A stretch of 47,616 nt of DNA from Nitrospira sp. (lineage in GTDB: Bacteria > Nitrospirota > Nitrospiria > Nitrospirales > Nitrospiraceae). The stretch covers positions 2,490-50,105 of the forward strand of contig JAHFEW010000025.1 of the NCBI GenBank assembly GCA_023248215.1, read 5' to 3'. The position numbers were made by a program, and so were the translations under genes. Under the pieces are notes generated by a model. It ran no database searches, was not told where the DNA came from, and was given only the letters and a program-made list of their open reading frames with translations. Below, in pieces: positions 34,419-43,634 of the stretch. Every line of letters starts with the position of its first letter. Position 1 is the first letter of the stretch.

Positions 34419-36950
34419 ATGCTGCCGTCCCTCACGATCACCTTCGTTCTCGGGCTCATCCTCGGTTCCTATCTGTTGTATTTCCCGCTCAGCGTTGCAG
34501 CCCTTCTGATAGGTGCGGTGGGCCTTCTCACGTTCCTGGAAACACAAGGCCGGCTGGCGCCTCGGCGGAGCCAGGTGATTTTCGCCTGTCTAGTCGGCGG
34601 ATGTTTCTATTGGACTGTGTTTGCCTGGCTCACTCCTCACGTTCCACTTCCCGACAGCACGAGCGCTCTTCCCGCTCGGTTTGACGGAACAATTATTGAG
34701 TCCGTCCGTCACGCGCCAGGGCGGTTGACCGCCCTGGTGGAGGTCACGGCCATCGACGATCCGGCGTTGGCAGCCCCCTTTCACCTGCGCCTCACCTGGC
34801 GTGACCCCGACCGCGATCTCCATCGTGGATTGCGGATTCGCACGCGCACCCATCTGCATGCCCCGTCGGGAACCCTGAATCCCAGGGGATTCGATTATGC
34901 GGCATACCTGGATGCGCAGGGTGTCGATGCCGTCGGATCGGTGTCCGGAACTGGTGCCATCGAGGTGCTGAATTCTGACCCGGGAACGGCTCCTCAACTT
35001 TTCTCACCCATGATCGAAGGATGGCGCAGCCGGGTGCGGTCGGCCGCGGAATCGCTTCCCCAGCCCAGTCGCGGCCTGTTTCTCAGCCTGACCATCGGTG
35101 AGCAGGGGTACCTCGCACCGGAGGTTCGCGAGTGGTTCATGACGACTGGAACGGTGCATATCCTTTCCATCTCCGGATCACATCTCGGTCTCATCGCGCT
35201 ATTGTCGTTCGCGCTGGTCCGGAGGGGATGCCTTTTGCTTCCTTCCATGCTGTTGCTGAGCCTCTCCCGATGGCTGACTCCCACCAGGCTGGCGGCACTC
35301 CTGACCCTGTGCCCGGTGGCGGCCTACACAGTGCTGGCCGGGGCAGAAACCGCAACGATTCGTTCGTCCATCATGATCGCCGTCGGCCTATGGACGGTGT
35401 GGCTCGGCGCGCCGCACTATCTCCTCCATGCCCTCGCGGCGGCCGCCGGCGTGACGCTGCTGGCTCACCCTCCTGCGCTGTACGACATCTCATTTCAACT
35501 CTCCTATGTCTCGGTGTGGGTACTGGCCTTGGCGATTGAACGGGATGTCCGTGAGGACGAACTGCCGGACGCGCAGATATCTGCCACCGGTCGGACTAGC
35601 TATTGGCTGCGGGAGTCCGTTCGCCTCACGGCACTGGTCACGTTGGCGACATTGCCGCTGGTGGCGTTCTATTTCAATCAAGTCTCATGGATGGGTCTCT
35701 TCGCCAATCTTTTCATGGTTCCCTTCGTCGGCTTCATCTTCTTGCCGGTGAGCTTGTTATCGGCCGTCTGGGTCATCACGGCGCACAGCAGTACGCTCCC
35801 TGGTGCGGACGCCATTGACGCGCTAGGCCAGGGGCTGATTTCTGCGACTCATGGGCTGGCCGACCTGCCGGGCGCTGAATGGTTTGTGGCCGCTCCGACC
35901 CTTCCTATGATGCTCCTCTTCTACCTTCTGGGTTGGGGGGTGCTGACCGGTAAGCCGGCTGATGCCGTTCCGCTGCTGAGGGGTGCCATGGCAATGGGAT
36001 TGCTATGTATCGTGGCCTGGTGGCTGTGGTCTCCGCGTCCGTTCAGCAGAGAGGGGCAGGTGCGTGTGACCTTTCTCGATGTGGGGCAGGGAGATAGCGC
36101 CGTGATCGAATTGCCCGCGGGGGAAGTGATACTCATCGATGGGGGCGCAACCTATGAGCGGTTTGATATGGGGCGGAGTGTGGTGGCTCCCTTTCTCTGG
36201 AACCGAGGGATTCGAAGGATCGACCATGTCATCGGTACACATCCGCAACTGGACCATGTCGGAGGGCTGGCCTGGATCTTGGCGCATATTCATGTCGAGA
36301 ATTTCTGGACCAACGGCGTGATACGGAACGAAGACTTCTGGCGCAAGATCGAAGGGGTCCTCGCGCAACAACACCTCCAGGCGAGGGTGGCGGAGGAAGG
36401 ACAGCTGATTTCCGCAGGAGCAGCCTGCAGCATGACGGTGCTGAGCCCGCGCCCGCACGGGGAGTCTTCGCCTGCAGCAAAAAGCGAATCGCTCAATAAT
36501 TTGTCGGTTGTCACCGAGCTCAGCTGCGGCGATCGGCGCATGTTATTCACGGGAGACATCGAACGTGAGGCCTTGGCCCGCTTGACTCGATCAGGGATTC
36601 TTGGCCATGTGGCGCTGCTGAAGGTTCCGCATCATGGGGCACAGAGTTCTTTGGAGCACACCTGGCTCAATACGATCCGGCCGGACATCGCCGTGGTGTC
36701 AGCTGGTCGGCGCAATCCTTACGGTCACCCGGTCGGTGAAGTGTTGGCAGCCTACCGGTCGGTAGCGGCCCAGGTGTGGAGAACGGACCAAGACGGAGCG
36801 ATCTGGGTTGATCTCGACCTGCAGCAGCCACGTCTCTCCGTGCACAACACCAGAGAATGGACACTTCAGCCGGCAGTCTCGCCACCGGCTCTGTGGTCCA
36901 TTGAACTGGATAACATGCGACGATTGTGGCGTCGCTGGAATTGGAGCTAG
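34419..36950 (+). CDS. comEC: ComEC/Rec2-type DNA uptake channel
   Basis: The 843-residue protein has the full ComEC layout. N-terminal membrane helices lead into a soluble OB-like domain (about residues 80-200). A multi-helix competence domain spans 200-540, with SISGSHLGLIALLSFALV and AETATIRSSIMIAV. A C-terminal metallo-beta-lactamase domain runs from 545 (VTFLDVGQGDSAVIELPAGE, THPQLDHVGG, LFTGDIEREAL, VPHHGAQSS). It carries single-stranded DNA across the inner membrane in natural transformation. The metal motif has Gln in place of the second histidine of HxHxDH, a variation I believe is common in ComEC. A comEA-like gene lies at 45535-46065. Confidence 0.93.
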   Translation: MLPSLTITFVLGLILGSYLLYFPLSVAALLIGAVGLLTFLETQGRLAPRRSQVIFACLVGGCFYWTVFAWLTPHVPLPDSTSALPARFDGTIIESVRHAPGRLTALVEVTAIDDPALAAPFHLRLTWRDPDRDLHRGLRIRTRTHLHAPSGTLNPRGFDYAAYLDAQGVDAVGSVSGTGAIEVLNSDPGTAPQLFSPMIEGWRSRVRSAAESLPQPSRGLFLSLTIGEQGYLAPEVREWFMTTGTVHILSISGSHLGLIALLSFALVRRGCLLLPSMLLLSLSRWLTPTRLAALLTLCPVAAYTVLAGAETATIRSSIMIAVGLWTVWLGAPHYLLHALAAAAGVTLLAHPPALYDISFQLSYVSVWVLALAIERDVREDELPDAQISATGRTSYWLRESVRLTALVTLATLPLVAFYFNQVSWMGLFANLFMVPFVGFIFLPVSLLSAVWVITAHSSTLPGADAIDALGQGLISATHGLADLPGAEWFVAAPTLPMMLLFYLLGWGVLTGKPADAVPLLRGAMAMGLLCIVAWWLWSPRPFSREGQVRVTFLDVGQGDSAVIELPAGEVILIDGGATYERFDMGRSVVAPFLWNRGIRRIDHVIGTHPQLDHVGGLAWILAHIHVENFWTNGVIRNEDFWRKIEGVLAQQHLQARVAEEGQLISAGAACSMTVLSPRPHGESSPAAKSESLNNLSVVTELSCGDRRMLFTGDIEREALARLTRSGILGHVALLKVPHHGAQSSLEHTWLNTIRPDIAVVSAGRRNPYGHPVGEVLAAYRSVAAQVWRTDQDGAIWVDLDLQQPRLSVHNTREWTLQPAVSPPALWSIELDNMRRLWRRWNWS

Positions 36951-37211
36951 TTCCAGCGCCCTGCTCGTGAGTCTCTTCCAACGGCCTTCCCCTGTTTCTG
37001 TCCAGCGTTTCCCAACACCTCGATCGCTGCCTTGCGGACTGTACATGACTCGCCACTGGACGCGGCCAGGTGTCAATTTTGCCGTCAATTACCGAAGAGC
37101 CGCCGAGATAAGTCGGCAATATTGCGTGGCAGTGACAGAGTGCTAGCAAGGCATAGCACATGCAAGCATTCAACACAGTCAGACTAGCGTTAATTCATGA
37201 CGAGGAGAGCG

Positions 37212-37397
37212 ATGCCGAAACTCATCCGCATCATGATTCAGTTACCGGAAGAGTTGAAGGACCAGCTCGATGGCCTGAAGCAACAGGGCTATACGACCAG
37301 CGGCTTTATTCGTGCGATACTTGATCGTGAACTTCAGAAACCAGAGTTCCAACCGCCTACAGAGGATGGGAATGGTTCCCGTAAGGGACGACGATGA
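37212..37397 (+). CDS. Small ribbon-helix-helix protein
   Basis: The 61-residue protein has a ribbon-helix-helix look: a beta strand IRIMIQLPEEL, helix 1 KDQLDGLKQQ, a turn GYTTSG, and helix 2 FIRAILDRELQK. A short basic tail follows. Such proteins bind DNA as dimers, and many are antitoxins or small regulators. No toxin gene adjoins it, so antitoxin status is not supported. The ATG at 37212 follows GAGGAG; an in-frame ATG at 37197 is less likely. It lies just ahead of the glycosyltransferase gene. The 261 bases before it contain nothing I recognise. Confidence 0.75.
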   Translation: MPKLIRIMIQLPEELKDQLDGLKQQGYTTSGFIRAILDRELQKPEFQPPTEDGNGSRKGRR

Positions 37398-37509
37398 CCA
37401 GCGGCGACATTGCCAGAGTATGGCATGCGGGACTTGAGCCGCTGAATGTGGGCGAGTACGGACCGCCAGACTCCACCATTTTCATCGTGAGACAAAACGT
37501 AGGAGCATG

Positions 37510-38691
37510 ATGGCCAAGCGTCTGCTGTTTCTCGCCCCTGCGCCGCCTTCTGACCGCCATGGCGGGGGTGCCTTGCGGATGTTGCACCTGCTTCGTTTCC
37601 TGGGAAGTCGGTTTCACGTGGACCTGGTCGCCCCGGCGCACGACGGCGTGGAGGACGCCCAACGATTGTTGAAGGACGTCTGTGCGGAGATGGTCTTTGT
37701 TCCGCCACAAGGTCCCGGCTTCCTCTATCGTATTGGTCACGTCGGTCCCTACGTCAAAGACCGAGCGCTTGCCGCCGTGGTGCGAGAGCGGCTGGCGAGC
37801 GGTGAGTATGGGGCGGTGCATGTGGAGAAACCCGCGATGATTCCCTATGTGCCACCGCATGTCACGGTGCCGCTCGTGCTGGATATTTGGGCCTATGGAT
37901 TGGCCGGCCCGCTGCGTGTACTCAGGACCAGCACCGGCGCGGTCAGCCGATCGAGGCAACTGGTACGCCTGATCAAGCTGGGGCTGTTCAATCGATATTG
38001 CTGGCCGGCGACGCACTGTGTGGTGGCCGTCTCGGAAGACGATCGGATTCGTTGTGAACGTGGCCATCCTGAGCGACGCGTGCTGGTGGTCCCCAACGGC
38101 GTCGATTGTCGGACGATCCTTCCCAAGCCTGATCATGCGGCCACATCGCCCGTCCTGTTGTTTACGGGTGATATGGGGCTCGAACCCAACATCGATGCGG
38201 CGATCCTGCTCGCGTCCGAAGTGTTTCCTGCCATCCGTCGAGAATTTCCCCAGGCAGAATTGCGGCTGGTAGGGCGAAATCCAGACCCGCGCGTGCGCCG
38301 CTTGGCAGGCTCCGGCATCGTGGTGACCGGCGCGGTTCCCGACATGCAGCCCCATTTGCGTGCCGCGACGATTTATGTCGCACCGCATTTCACCGGTTCG
38401 GGAGCGCGAACGAAGTTGTTGGAAGCGATGGCCGGGGGATTGCCGATCATCACCACCTCTATCGGAATCGAAGGGATGAAAGTGCAGCCGGGGAGGGATC
38501 TGCTTGTCGCCGACCAGCCGGCCGACATGATTGAATCGATTCACACATTGCTGGCGAGCCAGGCCGATCGGGAGCGGTTTGCGCGCGCTGCTCGTCACAT
38601 GGCCGAGATCTGGTACGATTGGGGCAGTTGTCTCTGGCCGTTGGAGCCGCTGTATCAGGAACTCCTGGACCCGAAGGCAGTGGCATGCTGA
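37510..38691 (+). CDS. Family 4 glycosyltransferase
   Basis: The 393-residue protein has the two-domain GT-B layout of family 4 enzymes. The N-terminal half opens with LLFLAPAPPSDRHGGGALRMLHLLRFL. The C-terminal nucleotide-sugar domain carries LLFTGDMGLEPNIDAAILL, LRLVGRNPDPRVRRL and VAPHFTGSGARTKLLEAMAGGLPIITT; the glutamate of TKLLEAM matches the conserved EX7E region. It probably adds a sugar to a cell-surface or exported glycan. AGGAG ends four bases before the ATG at 37510. The acceptor and sugar are unknown. The DegT-type gene lies downstream on the same strand. Confidence 0.88.
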   Translation: MAKRLLFLAPAPPSDRHGGGALRMLHLLRFLGSRFHVDLVAPAHDGVEDAQRLLKDVCAEMVFVPPQGPGFLYRIGHVGPYVKDRALAAVVRERLASGEYGAVHVEKPAMIPYVPPHVTVPLVLDIWAYGLAGPLRVLRTSTGAVSRSRQLVRLIKLGLFNRYCWPATHCVVAVSEDDRIRCERGHPERRVLVVPNGVDCRTILPKPDHAATSPVLLFTGDMGLEPNIDAAILLASEVFPAIRREFPQAELRLVGRNPDPRVRRLAGSGIVVTGAVPDMQPHLRAATIYVAPHFTGSGARTKLLEAMAGGLPIITTSIGIEGMKVQPGRDLLVADQPADMIESIHTLLASQADRERFARAARHMAEIWYDWGSCLWPLEPLYQELLDPKAVAC

Positions 38692-38978
38692 GTCTCTCGA
38701 TTGTGAGTCCGGGAGAAGAGATGTCGCTCCCCGGCGGGTGAATCACAAGGTGGAAATCTCGTCGATGCGGTCACACTCAGTTCATTCTCGCCACTGAGCC
38801 GGATGCCAGCTTTCAGAATGATCCTCATCTCGCCATCAGCCCTGGTAGGCTCTCGGTACAGCAAGAGCCAGTTGTATTACGAGGGCTCTCCCACGTAGAA
38901 TTTTACCCCGATGCTGTCAGCGACCCCCATGCCAAGGGCTTCATTTCCTTCTCCTCCTGACGATCGATCCGTGATGCG
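38692..38978. other. Non-coding gap of 287 bases
   Basis: No convincing gene is seen between the glycosyltransferase and DegT-type genes. GGCTCT and AGAGCC near 38850 could form a six-pair hairpin with a ten-base loop, but no T run follows. Promoter boxes are not clear. Confidence 0.5.
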
Positions 38979-40046
38979 ATGACGATGATTCCGCATTCCA
39001 GACCCTCCTTAGGACAAGAAGACATTCGTGCCGTGACTGAGGTGCTCCGATCCGGCCAGGTCGCCGAAGGCCCGGCCGTGGCGCAATTCGAGCGGGGCAT
39101 GGCGGCTTACCTCGGCCTGCAGGGTGGTGTCGCCGTGAGTTCCGGCACGGTCGCCCTGGAGCTGGCCTTGCGTGCCCTTGGAGTCGGGCATGGCGACAAT
39201 GTCCTTCTGCCCAGTTACGTGTGCTCAGCGCCCTGGTTAGCGGTGCAGCGCGTCGGCGCTCAGGCTCGGATCGTGGACATTGATCCGGAGACCTACAATC
39301 TGGACCCGCAGAAAGTGCGCAAAGCCCGTACCTCGCGCACGCGCGCGGTGATTGTCCCGCACATGTTCGGCTTGCCGGCGGATCTGACGACGTTGCAATC
39401 CCTGGGCATTCCCTTGATTGAGGATTGCGCTCAGACGTTGGGCGCGACGGAACAAGGACGTTCCGTCGGTACCGTCGGCATCCTGACCATCTGTTCGTTC
39501 TACGCCACCAAACTGCTCTGTACGGGAGAGGGAGGGATGGTGTTATCGAACGATGCGGTCCTGCTCGAACGTGTGGGCGCCCTTCGCGAGTATGACCAAG
39601 CGCCGTCGCTCAATGCGGCGGCCTTCAATTGCAAGATGACCGACCTGCAAGCGGCGATGGGGATCGCGCAGCTCGATCAACTAGGGACGTTTCTCGAACA
39701 GCGGGCGGCGTTGGCCGCAATCTACCGCGAGAGTTTGCCTGCGGAAATCTTCACGCTGCCGTTCGTCCCTTCCGGCCGTACCCATTGTTATTATCGTTTC
39801 GTCGTGCGTGTGCCGAAAGGGCTGCAATCACCCGATGAATTCACGGCGTACCTCTCGCGGATGGCGCATCGAGGTCTACAGTGCCGCAAACCGGTGTTCC
39901 GTCCCCTGCATCGCTATCTTGAGTTGCCTGATTTTCCCGCCAGTGACGAGGCGGATGGAGCCGCCATCTCGCTGCCGATTCATCCATCGCTGACCGAAGT
40001 GGAGATCAGACAGGCCGCGCAGATCGTACAGGACGAACTGCGATGA
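38979..40046 (+). CDS. DegT/DnrJ/EryC1/StrS family aminotransferase
   Basis: The 355-residue PLP enzyme belongs to the sugar aminotransferase family that makes amino sugars for surface glycans. Residues seen are SSGTVALELALRALGVG near 54, PSYVCSAP, the DCAQTLGA loop near 149, and the PLP lysine Lys178 in CSFYATKLLCTGEGG. AFNCKMTDLQAAMGIAQLDQL is the usual substrate-side helix. Some members are dehydratases instead; the lysine here favours a transaminase. It follows the glycosyltransferase at some distance and may share a glycan role with it. The closing residues are normal in length. Confidence 0.9.
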   Translation: MTMIPHSRPSLGQEDIRAVTEVLRSGQVAEGPAVAQFERGMAAYLGLQGGVAVSSGTVALELALRALGVGHGDNVLLPSYVCSAPWLAVQRVGAQARIVDIDPETYNLDPQKVRKARTSRTRAVIVPHMFGLPADLTTLQSLGIPLIEDCAQTLGATEQGRSVGTVGILTICSFYATKLLCTGEGGMVLSNDAVLLERVGALREYDQAPSLNAAAFNCKMTDLQAAMGIAQLDQLGTFLEQRAALAAIYRESLPAEIFTLPFVPSGRTHCYYRFVVRVPKGLQSPDEFTAYLSRMAHRGLQCRKPVFRPLHRYLELPDFPASDEADGAAISLPIHPSLTEVEIRQAAQIVQDELR

Positions 40047-40225
40047 AGCTGAAGTTCTCCGGCGGTGGGGGCATGGATCGACGTTGGCCCTGCGCCGCGT
40101 GGGCCTGCGCGACGCGATCCTGCGCTTGACCCAAGCTCGCCTGATCGTCATGATGGTTACGATGTTCGAGCCGTCCATGAGACGGCGGTAGGTCCCTTCC
40201 CCATTCCAAAACGGAGAACGCGCTG

Positions 40226-41257
40226 ATGGTGCCCACCGTCGAGTGGAAAGACGGAGCGGTTCGTCTGCTGGATCAAAGCCGGCTCCCGACCCATGTCGAA
40301 TTCTTAGACTGCCGCGACTATCAGGCGGTGGCGCAGGCCATCCGGGAATTGAAGGTCCGTGGAGCTCCGGCCATCGGGGTCACGGCCGCAATGGGCGTGG
40401 CGCTTGGCGCACAGGCACTTCAGACCACAGACTATGATGAGTTCGCGAAAGGGGTAGGGGCGATCTGCGATCACCTCGCAACCTCAAGACCCACCGCCGT
40501 CAATTTGTTCTGGGCCATCGCCCGAATGAAGCACAAGTTGGCGGCCCTCCGAAGCAAATCAGTCTCGGCAATCAAGAACGACCTCATCACGGAATCTCAA
40601 GCGATCCTCGACGAAGACATCGCGCTCTGCAAGGCCATGGGCCAGCACGGTGCGGCATTGATCCGAAGCGGCCAGACGATTCTCACCCACTGCAACGCCG
40701 GCGCGCTTGCGACCGCCGGGTATGGGACAGCACTCGGCGTTATTCGTGCGGCCTGGGAGCAGGGGAAACAGATTCGTGTCATTGCCGACGAAACGAGACC
40801 CGTGCTGCAAGGGGCGCGGCTCACCGCATGGGAACTGATGCAGGACAAGATTCCTGTCACGCTGATTACGGACAACATGGCCGGCTTCCTGATGCGGCAG
40901 GGTAAGATCCAGCTCTGCGTCGTCGGCGCGGATCGGATAGCTGCGAACGGCGACATCGCGAATAAGATCGGCACCTACTCAGTAGCCGTCCTCGCGCGGG
41001 CACACAACATTCCCTTCTACGTGGCCGCGCCGTACTCCACCATCGATCTCAAGACCGCCTCAGGCGACGACATTCCCATTGAGCAACGTAGTCCGCTCGA
41101 AGTCACCGCGATCCATGGCAGCCATCCCGTCGCACCGGCTGGTGTCGCCGTGTTCAATCCCGCCTTCGACGTCACGCCCGCCGACCTCATCACCGGTATC
41201 ATCACCGAACGGGGAGTGTTCAAGCCGGGCGAACTCGCCGGCGCTTTCCGGGCTTAG
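40226..41257 (+). CDS. mtnA: Methylthioribose-1-phosphate isomerase
   Basis: The 343-residue MtnA opens methylthioribose-1-phosphate to the ribulose form in methionine salvage. Catalytic Cys156 in [15 protein letters not shown] and Asp236 in [12 protein letters not shown] are present, as are VRGAPAIGV and [12 protein letters not shown]. The family is related to the eIF2B regulatory subunits, but these residues mark the isomerase. GGAGAACGCG precedes the ATG. No other methionine-salvage gene is nearby, so the rest of the pathway must lie elsewhere. The 179 bases upstream contain a possible short coding remnant. Confidence 0.95.
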   Translation: MVPTVEWKDGAVRLLDQSRLPTHVEFLDCRDYQAVAQAIRELKVRGAPAIGVTAAMGVALGAQALQTTDYDEFAKGVGAICDHLATSRPTAVNLFWAIARMKHKLAALRSKSVSAIKNDLITESQAILDEDIALCKAMGQHGAALIRSGQTILTHCNAGALATAGYGTALGVIRAAWEQGKQIRVIADETRPVLQGARLTAWELMQDKIPVTLITDNMAGFLMRQGKIQLCVVGADRIAANGDIANKIGTYSVAVLARAHNIPFYVAAPYSTIDLKTASGDDIPIEQRSPLEVTAIHGSHPVAPAGVAVFNPAFDVTPADLITGIITERGVFKPGELAGAFRA

Positions 41258-41359
41258 CGGAGATCTCGTATTGCTTATCTCTGCCATCGCAAACGGCACC
41301 GCACCCGTAAGTTGAGGGCCGTTAGTTTCTGACGATCACAATTCTGGCAGTCCTTTACC

Positions 41360-41389
41360 TTGCCAGTCCTTCCGCCGCTTCTTTATAAT
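41360..41389 (+). promoter_or_regulatory. Sigma-70-like promoter of ndk
   Basis: TTGCCA at 41360-41365 and a perfect TATAAT at 41384-41389 are 18 bases apart. Transcription would start near 41396, giving a leader of about 55 bases before the ATG at 41452. A GAAGGAG ribosome binding site is at 41433-41439. Confidence 0.75.
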
Positions 41390-41451
41390 GGCCCAAGAGT
41401 TTTTTAAGGCCATTGTCATGACATTTTCTAGCTGAAGGAGCCCGACGACCC

Positions 41452-41871
41452 ATGAGTGAACGTACCCTCGCGATCATCAAGCCGGACGCCGTGAAGAAGA
41501 ACGCCATCGGCGACATTATTAATCGATACGAGAAGGCGGGCTTGAAACCGGTCGCCATCCGATTGATGCAACTGTCAAAGTCGACGGCGCAAGGGTTTTA
41601 TGCGGTGCACAAGGCCAGGCCGTTCTTCGACAGCCTCTGCACCTTCATGTCGTCGGGGCCCTGCGTGGTGCTGGTGTTGCAAGGTGACAACGCGATCAAG
41701 ATCAACCGTGAGATCATGGGGGCGACCGATCCGGCCAAGGCAGAGAACGGCACCATCCGTGCGGCACATGGCGCGAACATCGAATTCAACGCGGTGCACG
41801 GGTCAGATGCGCCGGATACGGCGAAGTTCGAGATCGGATATTTCTTTCCCGAGATGGAGTTGGTCGGGTAG
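41452..41871 (+). CDS. ndk: Nucleoside diphosphate kinase
   Basis: The 139-residue NDK passes phosphate between nucleoside tri- and diphosphates through a phosphohistidine. His116 in NAVHGSD is that histidine. [14 protein letters not shown] at the start, [14 protein letters not shown] and [13 protein letters not shown] are the standard blocks. Length is normal for the bacterial enzyme. It has its own promoter and starts the unit that may continue into the lipoprotein gene eight bases after its stop codon. Confidence 0.98.
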   Translation: MSERTLAIIKPDAVKKNAIGDIINRYEKAGLKPVAIRLMQLSKSTAQGFYAVHKARPFFDSLCTFMSSGPCVVLVLQGDNAIKINREIMGATDPAKAENGTIRAAHGANIEFNAVHGSDAPDTAKFEIGYFFPEMELVG

Positions 41872-41878
41872 GCGCGCA

Positions 41879-43429
41879 TTGAGCGCAGACTGTCCTCACG
41901 CGATCGATGCTCGACGGTCTCAGCCGGGCCGTCGAGCTGGCGCGCCACCACTGTTCCTGACGGTGTTGACCCTGCTCTTCGCCGCTTGCACGGTTGCGCC
42001 GTCCGCTCCCGTGGCACAGTCGATCGGCGATCCGGCAGTCGAAGCCGAGACACGCCTCTGGTACCAGGCCTCCACCGCCTTTTCCGATGGACGCTATTCC
42101 GCCGCGATCCATCTCTACGAACGATATCTCACCACGTATCCCAAGTCCCGCCGTGCGATGGAAGCCCATTGGGATTTAGGGCAGGCGTATGAACAGATGG
42201 GCGAGGTCGCCGCGGCAGTCAAAGAATACCGCACGCTGGCCGGTCCTGAAGGGGCACCGCCCGCTACAATGAGCTCCTATGCCGACCGGGCGTTGCACCG
42301 CATCGAGGCGTTGCGTAATCAACCAGCCTTGCCGGCCGGTGCTCGGTCCGGCCACACGGCCTTATATGTCTCATTCAACAATTTGCCGCCGCAATCGCAG
42401 GTCGAAACCTGGGCGCGGCAATTGAGCGCGCAGGGGATCAGCGCTATTTTGTTGGATGCCAGCGCGGAGTCATCCTTCACCAGAGCGGCGGTCCAACCCG
42501 GTGGCGTCTCAGTCGGCCAATCACCGGAGCTGCCAAAGGGCGCCTTGTTTGCCACATCACGAGGGCCTGTGCTCACTGATTGGTACAGTGTGATTGTGCC
42601 GCAAGCCCATGAACTGGGTATCTCTGTCTATGCCGTCCTCGATCTGTTTCATGCGCCCCTGTCCGATCGCCGCGCGGACTCTCGGATGCTCCTCTACGAT
42701 CCGACCAGGCGCAGAGTGCATCCCTGGACGCAGTTCGACCTGCTGTCTTCGGCAGTTCAGCCGTTGGTTGCCCAGTTGTTGACGGATCTGATAAGGAGTG
42801 GGGTCGATGGAGTGGTCTTCCGCGCCAGGGCCGAGAATAGCTTCGCGTACGAAGTGAGCGACGGCGTGTTGCGCCAATTCGAAACGCAGTTCCATCAGCC
42901 CTCGTCCGAGGTGGCACAAGCCCTGCGTGATCGAATGGCCCTTCGTCCGGATGCGGCCGCTCCGGTTTCAGATAAGACGCTCTGGCGGTGGGTGGGATGG
43001 AAGGCGCGCCAGGAACTCGAGGTGATGGCCCTCTTGAAGAAGCACCTGCAGAAGGTGGTCCCGCGTCTACGTTTGGTGCTCGAAGTCCACCCGGAGGCCT
43101 TGTCGAATCCGACGTCCGCCTTGGTGAACTATGGGGAGGATGCCGCAGAGGCGCGTCGTCGGGGATTTGATCTCCTGTTGGGCGGACCATCCCGTGAGGC
43201 GTCGGATGTTCGGGCATTCGCAGGCTCGTTCAAGGGATGGAGCCGCGATGTCATACAATCGGCGAAGGGCGAACCGCAGACGCTCCCGCAAGGGTGGGTG
43301 CTGCTCCACACGCCGGCTGAGCATGGGGCCGGTATGTTCACGGGGCTCGCACAGCAGGCGGATGAACTACGCACGCCGGACATTCGCCACCTCGTGTTTG
43401 TGCCGGATTCGCAAGGGGCGATTCCTTGA
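41879..43429 (+). CDS. TPR lipoprotein with a glycoside-hydrolase-like barrel
   Basis: The frame following ndk encodes about 516 residues. An N-terminal segment ends in the lipobox LLFAACT (Cys37). One or two TPR-like helix pairs follow (residues 55-110, YSAAIHLYERYLTTYPKSRRAMEAHWDLGQAYE). A long C-terminal region then resembles the glycosidase-like barrel of PgaB-type proteins: TALYVSFNNLPPQSQVETW, GISAILLDA, PQAHELGISVYAVLDLFH, GVDGVVFRA and LRLVLEVHPEAL. No ATG fits: I take the TTG at 41879, since no other start gives a signal peptide without overlapping ndk heavily. Function is unknown; polysaccharide binding or hydrolysis at the outer membrane is a guess. Confidence 0.68.
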   Translation: MSADCPHAIDARRSQPGRRAGAPPLFLTVLTLLFAACTVAPSAPVAQSIGDPAVEAETRLWYQASTAFSDGRYSAAIHLYERYLTTYPKSRRAMEAHWDLGQAYEQMGEVAAAVKEYRTLAGPEGAPPATMSSYADRALHRIEALRNQPALPAGARSGHTALYVSFNNLPPQSQVETWARQLSAQGISAILLDASAESSFTRAAVQPGGVSVGQSPELPKGALFATSRGPVLTDWYSVIVPQAHELGISVYAVLDLFHAPLSDRRADSRMLLYDPTRRRVHPWTQFDLLSSAVQPLVAQLLTDLIRSGVDGVVFRARAENSFAYEVSDGVLRQFETQFHQPSSEVAQALRDRMALRPDAAAPVSDKTLWRWVGWKARQELEVMALLKKHLQKVVPRLRLVLEVHPEALSNPTSALVNYGEDAAEARRRGFDLLLGGPSREASDVRAFAGSFKGWSRDVIQSAKGEPQTLPQGWVLLHTPAEHGAGMFTGLAQQADELRTPDIRHLVFVPDSQGAIP

Positions 43430-43634
43430 CAAAGCCGCCCGCAACTTTTACGATCCGGCTGCGCCATAATTCTGATAGGTCTTTCTTATCAACGAGGTCG
43501 CTCAAACGCATTTCCATCAAGGCCGCAGGCCGGCCAGTCTGCGAGGCGTACTGCTGTTCTGGTACGGTGAGGAGAATGGCTGGCTGAGAACGCCGCTGGG
43601 AAGGGGTTTCAGCGACCTATATAAGAGGAGTGTC

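Noticed and set aside
37212-37397. Toxin-antitoxin module
   Set aside because: The small ribbon-helix-helix protein has no adjacent small toxin gene; the next gene is a glycosyltransferase.
37357-38598. A 413-codon open frame antisense to the glycosyltransferase gene
   Set aside because: It is the long antisense shadow expected in GC-rich DNA. The plus-strand protein has clear GT4 motifs and a ribosome binding site, and the antisense product shows no family features.
41600-41878. Extension of the lipoprotein frame back into ndk
   Set aside because: The extension is arginine- and serine-rich out-of-frame translation of ndk. The lipobox and signal region lie after the ndk stop codon.
43430-43634. 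Glycine riboswitch ahead of gcvH
   Set aside because: None of the conserved glycine-aptamer core words could be found in the gap, and gcvH is not in a gcvTHP operon here.
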